From: Aurantiochytrium sp. KH105
Taxonomy: Eukaryota > Sar > Bigyra > Thraustochytrida > Thraustochytriidae
DNA length: 64,000 nt
Direction of reading: 5' to 3'
NCBI GenBank assembly: GCA_003116975.1
Contig: BGKB01000184.1
Coordinates: 1 to 64,000 of the forward strand
Shown: piece after piece, positions 51,289 through 61,268 of the stretch
Layout of the letters: each line of letters starts with the position of its first letter
Position numbering within the stretch: the stretch's first letter is position 1
Program-made: the position numbers and the translations under genes
Notes under the pieces: generated by a model
Told to the model about the DNA's origin: nothing
Seen by the model: only the letters and a program-made list of their open reading frames with translations
Database searches by the model: none

Positions 51289-54200
51289 ATGGCGTCGTCA
51301 CCAGGAAAGCCTCTGGAAGAGAATGTTTCACAGGCCAAATCGAAAGATCTCTCAGCAATGCATAGCCTCGGCAGCGTACGCTCGCTCGGTGTGTTCTCGC
51401 GACAAAACGCATTACGTCGATTGTGCACTGATATCATGCATCACAAAATCTTCAGGGCCAGCGTTCTCATTCTAATTCTCACAAACTGTCTCATTCTCGC
51501 CATGACAGAACCCTTTGCCACCTGCTGCACTACCGAGGAAATGAGTGATTCGGCAATCGTAAAAGTGGACGTGACAAACTTCACCTACAAATGCAACATG
51601 TATAACGAGTTCGTTGACGAGAATGATGTCACGCGTGGCTCCAAGTGCTGCATTGAATCAGACCTCTTGGTCGGCGACATGTACAACAAATGCGCCACCC
51701 CGTACCTCAAGGAGATCCAGTCCTCAGCAGAGGTGCTCTTCAATATTCTCTTTACATTCGAGATGGCCGTCAAAATTATCGCACTAGGTTTCATCTCACA
51801 GCGAGGGACCTATTTACGGGATGGCTGGAATCTTCTCGACTTTGTCGTCGTTTTTGTTGGCTGGCTGTCATATGTGCCTGGCATTGCCAATTTGTCGGCG
51901 CTGCGGACCTTTCGTGTCCTCCGCCCGCTGCGGACACTTTCAAGTATTCCAGGCATGCGGCCAATCGTGAGCGCGCTTATTGCGTCGATCCGGTCCATGC
52001 TGCACGTCATGCTTCTTTGTCTTTTCCTTTTCACCGTCTTTGGCATTGTCGGTCTTCAGCTCTTCTCGGGGACGCTCACAGGGCGGTGTTACTATGTAGA
52101 CCCTTCGGGCAGTGGCACTTATGAGCTTGGGTCTCAATTCGAATTTATGTCTCTTGTTGAAGGCGACGAGGCGCCTTGTCCGCTTCCATGCGCATCAACA
52201 GTAGACTCAAGCACGGTCAGTTTCCCTTTTTCGCTATGGACGCGGTCAGGAGAAGATTGCCTTACGCTTGCGGGCCCGCAGTGCTACGAGCGAGACCCTA
52301 CAATCATCATCAATCCAGACTACCTCCCAGGCGATGACAGCATCATTGAGGAGACCGTTGTGCTACCCAGAGAGATGCTAGAAGGGATTCCGGACTCCCT
52401 TCCAAGTGGTGCCAGCACTGGTTTTTTTCAGAGCGAGAATGGAACCTTTACGCAACGATACAAACGAAGTTTGCCAACGCTCGAAGTAACTTCCTTTTGC
52501 CTCAATACGGGTGAAAATCAATTAGGGGATGGCTTTGCAAACTTTGACACGATCGGCTACGCATGGCTCTCGATCATGACCTCCATTACGCTCGAAGGCT
52601 GGTCCGATATCATGTATGGCTTGCAAGCTTCATTCGGTCATTCGTTTGTCATTTTCATGTACTTTTTTATCATGCTCTGGATGTGCTCCTTCTTCATGCT
52701 CGAGCTCACCCTAGCTGTGATCAATGAGGCCTACGAGGCTGCGATTGATCAGGAGGACGAAACGCTGCGTATTGAAGAGGAAGAAGAAGAAGACAAGGCT
52801 AGCAGGAAACGAAGCGGCATCCCCAGCTCTCAAGCGAGCTCAGTGACCCACGTCGTTGCCCCAGATGCTAGTGACGCTCTTGGGGTGCCTACGGCGGAAA
52901 CCAAAGAGACCACAGAGGCGCTGCAAGATGGGTCTGCGCACTCAGGGAGTGGAAAACAGTCGCGTGTGACGCACCAGGCCTCCGGCGGAAACGCGGTGCT
53001 CATCGCCGCTGGAGAGAGTCAGAGACGCGTCCGACGGCAGTCCACGATGGCAAGTGCTCTCGCGGAAGGCACTGTCTTGGAGCCGTACGGCCCGGAGCCC
53101 ATTCGTTGGGTCTTCCTTCTCGTACAATCGGACGTCTTTCAGGGCTTCATCACTGTTCTCATTGTGCTGAACACGATCACACTCAGTATGGAGCATCACA
53201 ACATGTCCGCAAATGAGCGCGCCTTTCAGGATACTGCAAATGCCACATTTACCATTGCTTTCACAATCGAGATGGGCCTCAAACTCATTGGACTCGGGCC
53301 GAGGCAGTATGCCAAAGACTTTTTCAACGTTTTTGACTTTGTCATCGTCACCATCTCGCTCGTGGAGCTCGTCATGGATGCAGAGGGAGGCGGAACGGGT
53401 CTCGGGGCGCTGCGCACCTTTCGTCTCATGCGTGTCTTCAAGCTCGCGCGAAGCTGGAAGAATCTGCGCAAGCTTTTGCACACTATTTTGCTCTCCATTT
53501 TGGATGTGACAAACGCTGCTATTCTCCTTGTCATCATTATGTTCATCTTTACGCTGCTTGGGATGCAGCTTTTTGGCGGCCAATGGACGGCAAATCATTT
53601 CTGCGATGACCCTGAAGACTACGAAGGATGCCTCGAGGAGACACCGCGCGCCAATTTCGACTCCTTTGCGTGGGGATTCGTCACCGTCTTTCAAGTGCTC
53701 ACGGGCGAGAACTGGAACGAGGTCATGTACATTGGTAAGCGCGTCAATGGTGAGATTGCCTGGGTCTACTTTATCGCGCTCAACATTGTCGGAACGTACA
53801 TGGTCCTCAATCTGTTTCTGGCCATTCTGCTCGCGCGCTTCGAGGCTGACGACCAGGTCGAAGCTCTTGAGGAAGCAGCAGAAACCCTTCGGCAAGAGTC
53901 GAAGCGACGTTTGCAAGCACGGGCTTCTGGTGCATCCATCACACCAGCCATGCCTCAAGGCAGCGAGTCGACCATGAAGAAGGACGCAAAGCCTGTAGGC
54001 GTTCACGCAGATCCACAATTTGCGTCGACTGGAAGGCGAATCAGCTCGCAGACGCTGCGGCGTACATCCAGCCAACGCGACGATGATTGCTTCGATGGAG
54101 ATGACGTCGAAGCGCGGCCTCCAAACCCCAACAAGATGACCATGCACCCGACAGCCCGTGCATTCTTTCTCCTTCCGCCTGACAACTGGTTCCGCCAGGC

Positions 54201-56658
54201 TTGCTTCAAGCTGGTCAACAGCGGCAAGTTTGACAACTTTATTCTATTGCTCATTGGCATTTCCACGGTGTTGCTGGCAGCAGAAGAGCCATATGTCTCT
54301 GAGTGCAAAGAGACGACCTGCAAGGGTTTTTTCAGTTTTCTCTACGTCATGGACATTGTTCTGAATGTGCTCTTCATCATTGAGATGGTTCTCAAGATGA
54401 TTGCACTCGGCGTCCTCTTTCACAAGCACTCGTACTTGCGCAGTGGATGGAATGTGCTCGATTTCGGCATTGTTCTCGTTTCCATAAGCTCGCTTGTGCT
54501 CGGCGGCGATAAAGCCATGAAGGCGCTCAAGTCTCTGCGTTCCCTACGTGCGCTGCGACCTTTGCGCGTGATCAGCAGGAGCCCCGGTATGCGTTTGGTG
54601 GTGAATGCGATCATTGCCGCCATTCCAGCAATTGCCAACGTGTCGGTTGTGGTTCTCTTGTTTATGCTTATTTTCGCCATTATCGGCGTTCAGAGCTTTG
54701 CAGGCGGCCTCAACTCTTGCAACGACCCCAGTCTGCAAGGTCCGACAGTGAACAAATCAATGTGCTTGGCCGATGAAACCTGGACGCCGACGCTCTCTGA
54801 CTGCGGTGTGCTAGCCACAGATTCTCTTATTGAGCAATGCATGCGCTGCGGCGAGAACGGCTGCAACGGGACAGAATTTGAATTCCCTCGGATTTGGGGA
54901 CCTCATGGCGGTCGCTTCAACACGTACAACTTTGATAACGTGGGGCAGTCGCTGCTCGTCGTCTTCGAAGTCGTTTCCGGGGAGATGTGGCCGGACATGA
55001 TGTACGCTGCGATGGATGTCGTGGGTCCAGATCAGCCGATGCTTGCGTGGCCGCATCGTGAGAATGGCTCTGTCGCCATTTGGTTCATCCTCGTGATCCT
55101 CGTCTGTTCCTTCTTGATGATCAACGTCTTTGTGGGCGTCATTATTGACAACTTCAACGACATGAAGGAAAAGCAGAACGGCAGCGGTCTTCTCACCGAA
55201 GAGCAAAAGCTGTGGCTTGCGACCATCAAAAAGACGATGCAAGAGAAACCAAAAAAGCTCACCAGTCCGCCCAAGGACAAGTCGAGACTCAAGGTATGGA
55301 AGCTCGTCACCTCGCGTCGCTTCGAATTCGTCATCATGTCGTTCATTCTCCTCAACACTTTTGTGATGATGCTGCAGTCGGAATCTATTTCGGGCACCTT
55401 GCTCACAGTCACAAAGTCGCTGAATTGGGTCTTTCTCGCCATTTTTACCATCGAGGCTTCTCTCAAGCTCTATGCGCACCGTCTTGCATACTTCAAGTCA
55501 GGGTGGAATTGCTTTGATTTTTCGCTCGTCATCTTTGGCTATCTGGGTCTCATGGGCGGCCTGGGCCCCCTCGCGTCACTTCTGCGCATTTTCCGTGTGG
55601 CGCGCATCTTTCGACTCGTCCGCACAAGTCCAGGCTTGCTTGCCATTTTCCGTACGCTTGTGTTTTCCATCCCGGCAATTTTAAATGTTGGCGGCATCTT
55701 CTTATTGCTCATTCTCATTTACGCGATTCTCGGCATGAATCTCTTTGCCAACATCAAGCACGGTGACTTGCTCAATAGCGATGCAAACTTCAACGGGTTC
55801 TTCGTTTCCGTCTCGACACTTTTCCGCGTGAGCACGGGTGAGTCTTTCAACGGAATCATGCATGACTGCATGATCGAAGAGCCGTACTGCTCGGAAGATG
55901 CAGGCAACTGCGGCTACCCAATCTTCGCACCCATTTATTTTTGCAGCTTCTTCGTATTCTCATCATACACGCTTCTCTCCATGATCACCGCCATCATCCT
56001 CGATCAATTTGCAGATCAGGGCGCTGCAGCGGCGAGCACAGTTCGCGAGGAGCACATTGAGGCCTTCAAGGAGGAGTGGTCAAAGCTAGATCCCAAGGGA
56101 ACGATGCTGATTCGCGAAGAGCTTCTCATCAAGCTCGTTTCCCATGTCCCATACCCTCTGGGCGTGCGCAACACGCCTCGTTCGGTTGCATGCGGGCTTT
56201 CCGTACGCAAGTTGGCGAACGCGCTGATTCGCAGCCTCGACGTGCCGACTATTCATGGCTCGGTGGCCTTTAGTGACGTTCTCACGGAGCTCACAAGCAA
56301 AGCGATGCCTGAAATTTCAATTCCCGAAGACAACAAGCTTGTTCAAAAGCTGCTGGGACGCAAGGAGAACAATCAAGCCAAAATGCTGCGCAAGATGGGT
56401 ACCTCGCGCGAGCACATTCTCTACAATGCGGCGCAAGTGAATGCCATTATGCTCTTGCAATCGGCGATGCGGGGGTTTATTTACCGCACAAAGCTTGCTG
56501 AGCTCATGCAGCTGCCGGAGGAAGCCAAGCTGGAGAGCGTTGTCTCGCAGGACGAGGGCACCGGCGTTCGCAGCGACGATCCAAGTCCCGCGCAGGATCT
56601 TGTGGATCAAGACGAGCAAAAGGAGAAGGAGAGCGCCGCAGATTTTTCATCACAGTAG
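51289..56658 (+). CDS. Four-repeat voltage-gated calcium channel alpha subunit
   Basis: 1789 residues, ATG at 51289. Four six-helix repeats: I about 65-490, II 615-865, III 975-1305, IV 1345-1575. Each S4 has regularly spaced Arg (for example RTFRVLRPLRTLSSIPGMR in I and RIFRVARIFRLVRTSPG in IV). Pore loops are TLEGW (E436), TGENW (E807), SGEMW (E1232) and TGESF (E1518): an EEEE ring, the mark of calcium-selective Cav channels rather than sodium channels. After repeat IV comes an EF-hand-like region (about 1585-1620) and an IQ-type calmodulin site (AIMLLQSAMRGFIYRTKL, about 1723-1740). Cys-rich extracellular loops are present in repeats I and III. It should carry depolarisation-driven calcium entry; in ciliated protists such channels often sit in the ciliary membrane, but location is inference. 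Confidence 0.95.
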   Translation: MASSPGKPLEENVSQAKSKDLSAMHSLGSVRSLGVFSRQNALRRLCTDIMHHKIFRASVLILILTNCLILAMTEPFATCCTTEEMSDSAIVKVDVTNFTYKCNMYNEFVDENDVTRGSKCCIESDLLVGDMYNKCATPYLKEIQSSAEVLFNILFTFEMAVKIIALGFISQRGTYLRDGWNLLDFVVVFVGWLSYVPGIANLSALRTFRVLRPLRTLSSIPGMRPIVSALIASIRSMLHVMLLCLFLFTVFGIVGLQLFSGTLTGRCYYVDPSGSGTYELGSQFEFMSLVEGDEAPCPLPCASTVDSSTVSFPFSLWTRSGEDCLTLAGPQCYERDPTIIINPDYLPGDDSIIEETVVLPREMLEGIPDSLPSGASTGFFQSENGTFTQRYKRSLPTLEVTSFCLNTGENQLGDGFANFDTIGYAWLSIMTSITLEGWSDIMYGLQASFGHSFVIFMYFFIMLWMCSFFMLELTLAVINEAYEAAIDQEDETLRIEEEEEEDKASRKRSGIPSSQASSVTHVVAPDASDALGVPTAETKETTEALQDGSAHSGSGKQSRVTHQASGGNAVLIAAGESQRRVRRQSTMASALAEGTVLEPYGPEPIRWVFLLVQSDVFQGFITVLIVLNTITLSMEHHNMSANERAFQDTANATFTIAFTIEMGLKLIGLGPRQYAKDFFNVFDFVIVTISLVELVMDAEGGGTGLGALRTFRLMRVFKLARSWKNLRKLLHTILLSILDVTNAAILLVIIMFIFTLLGMQLFGGQWTANHFCDDPEDYEGCLEETPRANFDSFAWGFVTVFQVLTGENWNEVMYIGKRVNGEIAWVYFIALNIVGTYMVLNLFLAILLARFEADDQVEALEEAAETLRQESKRRLQARASGASITPAMPQGSESTMKKDAKPVGVHADPQFASTGRRISSQTLRRTSSQRDDDCFDGDDVEARPPNPNKMTMHPTARAFFLLPPDNWFRQACFKLVNSGKFDNFILLLIGISTVLLAAEEPYVSECKETTCKGFFSFLYVMDIVLNVLFIIEMVLKMIALGVLFHKHSYLRSGWNVLDFGIVLVSISSLVLGGDKAMKALKSLRSLRALRPLRVISRSPGMRLVVNAIIAAIPAIANVSVVVLLFMLIFAIIGVQSFAGGLNSCNDPSLQGPTVNKSMCLADETWTPTLSDCGVLATDSLIEQCMRCGENGCNGTEFEFPRIWGPHGGRFNTYNFDNVGQSLLVVFEVVSGEMWPDMMYAAMDVVGPDQPMLAWPHRENGSVAIWFILVILVCSFLMINVFVGVIIDNFNDMKEKQNGSGLLTEEQKLWLATIKKTMQEKPKKLTSPPKDKSRLKVWKLVTSRRFEFVIMSFILLNTFVMMLQSESISGTLLTVTKSLNWVFLAIFTIEASLKLYAHRLAYFKSGWNCFDFSLVIFGYLGLMGGLGPLASLLRIFRVARIFRLVRTSPGLLAIFRTLVFSIPAILNVGGIFLLLILIYAILGMNLFANIKHGDLLNSDANFNGFFVSVSTLFRVSTGESFNGIMHDCMIEEPYCSEDAGNCGYPIFAPIYFCSFFVFSSYTLLSMITAIILDQFADQGAAAASTVREEHIEAFKEEWSKLDPKGTMLIREELLIKLVSHVPYPLGVRNTPRSVACGLSVRKLANALIRSLDVPTIHGSVAFSDVLTELTSKAMPEISIPEDNKLVQKLLGRKENNQAKMLRKMGTSREHILYNAAQVNAIMLLQSAMRGFIYRTKLAELMQLPEEAKLESVVSQDEGTGVRSDDPSPAQDLVDQDEQKEKESAADFSSQ

Positions 56659-56949
56659 AAACAACGAAAAATGGCTCCAAGCCGAATGAGCAACGCAACG
56701 CCAAATTCTTTTAGTTCATCAACACATTGACCACAACACCACATTTGTTTCGTTTCATCCGAGTTTGAATTAGTTTCTTTTGGTTCTATTCTGTTTTTGA
56801 TTCAATGTATGTTTCTTTTTTTGTGGTGGAAGGTGATCCTTTTGGTACTTGCTACCGGCAGGGCAAAGCAAAGCAGAGCCAAGCAGAACTAAGAGAGATC
56901 AAGCAAAGCGAATTGGTGGGGTCATCTGAAGACCACTGTCGCTCCAGAA
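56659..56949. other. Convergent intergenic region
   Basis: 291 bases, T-rich then AAGCAAAGC-rich, between the channel and the next minus-strand gene. Nothing else seen. Confidence 0.6.
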
Positions 56950-58593
56950 TCAATCAAGGGGAATCTCGAAACCACCTGCGCGGATACGCTCGGGATCCAG
57001 CTGCCCGCCCAAAACAGCTCCGGGCCCCAATGGTGAGCTGGCGAGCGCTTGCTCTGCGTTGGCTGCGTTCTGTTGAGATTGCGTCCGACTATCCCGGAGT
57101 AGCGCAGGGCTCGAGCTGGCCCGAGAAATGACGTAGAGACGCTTCGGTAGCACGTTGCCCATGAGCTTGTCTGCCTCTTTTTCTCGCGTTGCTCGATCCG
57201 CAGCGAGCCGATCGCCTCGTTCCAAAAACTTGTTGTCCGGTGTAAAGGAAGAATACAAGGGGTTACCCTCACCGGGGTCCAGACACAATTTCTTCCCGTT
57301 GGCATCCAGCTCGGGCTTGCGACCTTTGTTCCGAAACGCAATTACAGCGTCTGTAAATCGGTTTTTGCGCGTATGCTTGGTTCGTGGAAGAGCATCGACT
57401 GCAGTTGCCGCGACGCGCGAGGGCTTATCTGCAAGTTTTCCGCGCCTTGCTCGGAGTTCAAGCTCGAGAGCGCGAAACTGTCCCGAGCGTGAAGGATGCT
57501 CACAGATTTCGTGTTTTCGACGCTCAAAGTCTTGCTCAAGTGCGGCACGCTTTTCATTCATGTCCTGCAATTGCTTTGGAGTCTTTTCCAGATCCCACCA
57601 CGGTGCAGCGCTTCGTAGAACGGGCTGCGTAATTTGATCCGTGATCGCAAGAGTCTTGGCCTCGGCCGTCTGACGTGCGGCTTCCAGCTCCACACGAAGA
57701 TCTTCTCTTCGCACGGACAAGAGCTTGTTCTGCGTATGCGCCTCAGGATACTGTTTCTTCGTCGAGCGGCCAAAGTCATGATCATCAATCTCAATGTGAT
57801 GAAGTGGTCCCGGTACGCGTGGTCGAGTGCGGAGAACACGCTCGCGCGGCTGATAGTTTTCTAAGTTACGAGCTTGCTCCAATGCTGCCTTGTGTGCCCT
57901 CTCTACAATCATGTCACGCTGAGTACGGGGCTCTCGGCGCCACCCAAGCCCTGGTGGCGCCGGTCTGTCACGGATAATCTCGACTTCAGGTCCGATGCGA
58001 CGCTTTGCATTTGCTTCCAATGCGCCTCCTGTAGCTTGGGTTGGGCTCGGGCTCGCAGGGTTATTCGCTTTGCCCTTGATCTTTTCTGGGAGAGGAAGAA
58101 GGACGCAGGGCTTGGCAAGCTTACCAAGCTCGAGCGTGTCTGCATGCTTGTAGAGAACCTCCTTGGGGTTGACGTAGCTTGCAACGGAGGACTGGATCTC
58201 GCCGAGTCTCTCGGCTCTTTGATTTTCGAGCAACTTTGACCGCGATTTGGTCTCTGCGTGCTCGACAGCGTGAAATTTGCCCTGCACGAGTCCTTCCATT
58301 TGCTTGCTCCCTGTGAGCTCGGCAATGGAGCGAATCACAACGGCAGATTGCGCTCTTGCCAAGGTTGCAGCATCCTGATTGCGTCTTTTTTCGAGAAGTT
58401 CTGGCTTGGTTGCGACACTAACCTCGGCCTGCCAGGAGTCAGGGTAATCAGCTCGCGGTGCTCGTCTTGCCTCGGGATGACCAAGACCACTGCCCTTGCC
58501 GACGGGCAGGTGATGTCCAAAGACGTCGTATTTGGGGGTAAAATGATGCAATAGAGCGGGCGCAGACTCGACGTGCTGCAGATTGGAGGACAT
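56950..58593 (-). CDS. Uncharacterised basic protein, possibly cilium-related
   Basis: 547 residues, ATG at 58593 (MSSNLQHVESAP); the frame runs upstream through the GCCAC repeat without ATG, so that part is excluded. The protein is rich in Arg/Lys/Glu with short helices separated by Pro-rich turns. Blocks that look constrained include FGHHLPVGKGSGLGHPEARR (near 25-44), PPGLGWRREPRTQRDMIVER (near 235), HHIEIDDHDFGRSTKKQYPE and an APWWDLEKTPKQLQDMNEKR block near 350. I do not recognise the family. The scattered Pro-Gly-Arg motifs resemble microtubule inner or flagellar-associated proteins, but this is only an impression. No membrane segment or enzymatic motif. Confidence 0.65.
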   Translation of the reverse strand: MSSNLQHVESAPALLHHFTPKYDVFGHHLPVGKGSGLGHPEARRAPRADYPDSWQAEVSVATKPELLEKRRNQDAATLARAQSAVVIRSIAELTGSKQMEGLVQGKFHAVEHAETKSRSKLLENQRAERLGEIQSSVASYVNPKEVLYKHADTLELGKLAKPCVLLPLPEKIKGKANNPASPSPTQATGGALEANAKRRIGPEVEIIRDRPAPPGLGWRREPRTQRDMIVERAHKAALEQARNLENYQPRERVLRTRPRVPGPLHHIEIDDHDFGRSTKKQYPEAHTQNKLLSVRREDLRVELEAARQTAEAKTLAITDQITQPVLRSAAPWWDLEKTPKQLQDMNEKRAALEQDFERRKHEICEHPSRSGQFRALELELRARRGKLADKPSRVAATAVDALPRTKHTRKNRFTDAVIAFRNKGRKPELDANGKKLCLDPGEGNPLYSSFTPDNKFLERGDRLAADRATREKEADKLMGNVLPKRLYVISRASSSPALLRDSRTQSQQNAANAEQALASSPLGPGAVLGGQLDPERIRAGGFEIPLD

Positions 58594-59305
58594 CTTGTTC
58601 TTAGTAAGCGACTTCGTCGAACGCGCCGCAAAGTCAGGCAAATTCTTTGCAAAGCAAGCCGAGCTTGAGTCAGAGTTGTGCGAGTCCGGTTCGCTCACGT
58701 CTCGAGGCGGGCTACACAATGCCACGCCACGCCACGCCACGCTACGCCACGCCACGCCACGCCGCACTCAAGTGCTCGCTTGCTGACTGGTGTTTTGGCC
58801 GATGGCTCTCCTCTTCACGAGCAGACGTTCCCAACACAAGGGGAAAATCTCTATCGGCGGTGCACACCATCCGCGCCGCCGCTGCCGCCGCCACCTTACT
58901 TTTATCCTTCCATCCAAAGCGTTCACAAAGTGCGTATTTTATAATGTGTGGTTTGGCTTATGATAAACTCTGTCTCTGTGTCGGCGAGGCGCAAAAAAGA
59001 GAACCTTGCATTTATAAGCAACCTAGAACCTGCCAGATTTGCCTCTGCAACACGATCCGGCTGCGTAATGCGACGCAAAGTGGAAATTTTGCACGCTCGC
59101 TGTGCACGCGTGGTATACTACCATAACAATGGCGGCACAGCGCTTGCAGCAGCGAAGCGGCCTGGGCCCCGGCTGCCAGAAAACGTAACGGATCAAAATC
59201 TTTCAAAAAAAAAGTTTCCTCGTTGTGATGAAGAGCCCAAGGTTTGTAGTTGCAGCTCCACAAGATCAACATCTCTCTCATGAACTATCGGCAGACACCA
59301 CGATA
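58594..59305. other. Divergent promoter region
   Basis: 712 bases between divergent genes. Contains the GCCAC repeat (58721-58764) and an AT-richer stretch around 58930-58980. The downstream gene frame opens at 59225, before its likely ATG. No other gene seen. Confidence 0.55.
58721..58764. repeat. (GCCAC) pentanucleotide repeat
   Basis: About eight 5-bp units with one C-to-T change, just upstream of the gene on the minus strand. Confidence 0.92.
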
Positions 59306-61006
59306 ATGCTTCGTGGAATCGCCAGTTGTGGCCTTGCTCTTGCGCTTGCGCTTGCGGTCGTGGTCGCAGCAGCAACAGCAGCAGTAGCAGTAGGAGTGGG
59401 AAATGCTCCAACGTCAACGACCGGAGCAGCATGGGCGGCGCGGCTCGGCGAAGCTGCTGACTGGGAGGACGGACCTGGCCAGCCTGCGTGCAAGCGGGAG
59501 CTGCCGCGGAGACAAGGCACGTGGCTTGTCCCCGAGAAGCGAGAACACTTTCCCAGCTTGGCAAAAAGTGCCTTGGCATGCTCCGGTTTTGCATACGGAC
59601 ACGTTGCTATGTATGCGGCAACGAGAGACGCAAGGCCAGTTGATGATAGAATCTGTAGCGCTGCGCGCGTCCTAGACGAGATCTGGCAACAGTGGCGAAA
59701 CGTTTTTTCCGCAGAACCCCGTGCACCCATATTAGGGGCCAATTTCACGACTCATCGTGTCGATCGCATGGAACTCTTCGTGACAGACCAAATCGGCAGA
59801 CTAAGCCCTACCTTACCATCGGCAGGAGCCTTGTACTTTGTCTGGGCGGCGGTACAAGGCCGCCACTCGATGGATGAGGAGCGTTTTATTCTGCTTCATC
59901 GGGACGGAAAATCATACTTGCACGGGCGACTTGCAACATTGCAAAAACCGCCGAAATCTCTCACCGTCCCTTGTTCGCCGGTCGAGGACGAACCAAGCCA
60001 AGTCCGTGTTCTTTCGTACAATGTGTGGAATACAATGCCACATCAAGGAAGTATGTGGAACCAAACAGCAAGAGACGCGCGGTACGCCCGTCGGCTCGCA
60101 ATGCTCGTTGACACAATTATCAAGGCGGACGCTGACATTGTCATCTTACAAGAAGTTCGCTTTGACACCACCTTTGGAATCGCACATGGGCCATGTCAGC
60201 TTGAGCACTTGCTGCAAAAGCTAGCATACCCATACTTTGTCCACCAACCCGCGATGGGTTTTGTAGGTAATGGCTTCTCTTATGAAGGTGACGAGGGCGT
60301 GAGCATCCTGTCGCGTTATCCGATTATCGACTCCAGCTATAAGCTCTTGAGTCGTCAAGTACAGAATGAGCATGACTTTCATCAGCGTGTGTGTTTGCAT
60401 GCCCGTGTTGCGATACCCAACGTAGGTGCTATGGACACCTTTACCTCTCATTTTCCGCTGAATACTGCCTCGCGCTTGAAAGGTTCGCGCGAAGTAATGG
60501 ATTTTGCCGACGAAAAACGCGACGAGAACGGGAACGGAATGCCCATTGCCCAGATTTTTGCAGGCGATGTCAACGACGAGCCTGGATCTCCTGCCTTGGA
60601 GCCTCTGCAGGGTCGTGGTTTCCGGGACGTCTGGCTCGAGTACCATGGGGAAAGTGCGGAGCCGCGGCAAGGATCTCTGGACCCGAATGACTTGGATCAG
60701 GCATTCACATTTCCAAGCGACGAACCGAAGAAACGAATTGATTTCATGCTTGCCCGTGGATCACGATTACGCACAGAACGTGTCGAACTCATTGGACAGC
60801 ACGCGATCCTAGACCCTGATGCTCCCTCGCATTTAGATAGCAAGGCGAGCAAGAAGAAAGGGCAAAGAAACACGGTAGGCATGGAACATCCAGCGTCACG
60901 AATCTGGGCTTCGGACCACAGAGGTGTATTGGCACACTTTTCTGTGCGCGCAATGGAAGGATGTTGTGCCGTGCCCGAGCTAGCAAGGCTCGCCGAGACG
61001 GCATGA
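59306..61006 (+). CDS. Endonuclease/exonuclease/phosphatase (EEP) family protein, secreted or membrane-linked
   Basis: 566 residues from the ATG at 59306, chosen because it places a signal-peptide-like start (MLRGIASCGLALALALAVVV) at the very N-terminus. An ATG at 59228 would add 26 residues and make this helix an anchor. Residues 30-230 contain no known domain, with several Cys and Trp. The DNase I-like EEP fold follows: SYNVWN near 236, LQEV with E283 (metal ligand), TSHFPLN, AGDVNDEP, KKRIDFMLARG and SDHRGVLAHF with catalytic H538. Such enzymes cleave phosphodiesters in nucleic acids, sphingomyelin or inositol phosphates. The Asn, Asp and His of the active site are all present, so activity is likely; the substrate is open. 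The signal suggests an endomembrane or extracellular role. Confidence 0.82.
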   Translation: MLRGIASCGLALALALAVVVAAATAAVAVGVGNAPTSTTGAAWAARLGEAADWEDGPGQPACKRELPRRQGTWLVPEKREHFPSLAKSALACSGFAYGHVAMYAATRDARPVDDRICSAARVLDEIWQQWRNVFSAEPRAPILGANFTTHRVDRMELFVTDQIGRLSPTLPSAGALYFVWAAVQGRHSMDEERFILLHRDGKSYLHGRLATLQKPPKSLTVPCSPVEDEPSQVRVLSYNVWNTMPHQGSMWNQTARDARYARRLAMLVDTIIKADADIVILQEVRFDTTFGIAHGPCQLEHLLQKLAYPYFVHQPAMGFVGNGFSYEGDEGVSILSRYPIIDSSYKLLSRQVQNEHDFHQRVCLHARVAIPNVGAMDTFTSHFPLNTASRLKGSREVMDFADEKRDENGNGMPIAQIFAGDVNDEPGSPALEPLQGRGFRDVWLEYHGESAEPRQGSLDPNDLDQAFTFPSDEPKKRIDFMLARGSRLRTERVELIGQHAILDPDAPSHLDSKASKKKGQRNTVGMEHPASRIWASDHRGVLAHFSVRAMEGCCAVPELARLAETA

Positions 61007-61268
61007 TGCAAATTCCTTCCTTTATCACTTGTGAGTGTGTTGTTTTTTGAAAGGGGGAGAGGGGCTGTTCGCGAGAGTGGAATACGAGGATGGAAGCGAG
61101 CGTCGTCCGCTCGTGCCAATTTTTCCAATGTGTTTTGAAAGGCTGTGATGAGTATGAAAGGCTGTGATGATCGTCAAGTGAAGAAATGTTGCTGTGAAAT
61201 TTATCTGTGAGAATTTTTTTTAATTTTTTTGTCGTTGTGGGCTGGTTTGTTGTGGTGATAGGTGCTTT
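61007..61268. other. Convergent intergenic region
   Basis: 262 bases, with a direct repeat of GAAAGGCTGTGATGA at 61137-61168 and T runs near 61215. No gene. Confidence 0.6.
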
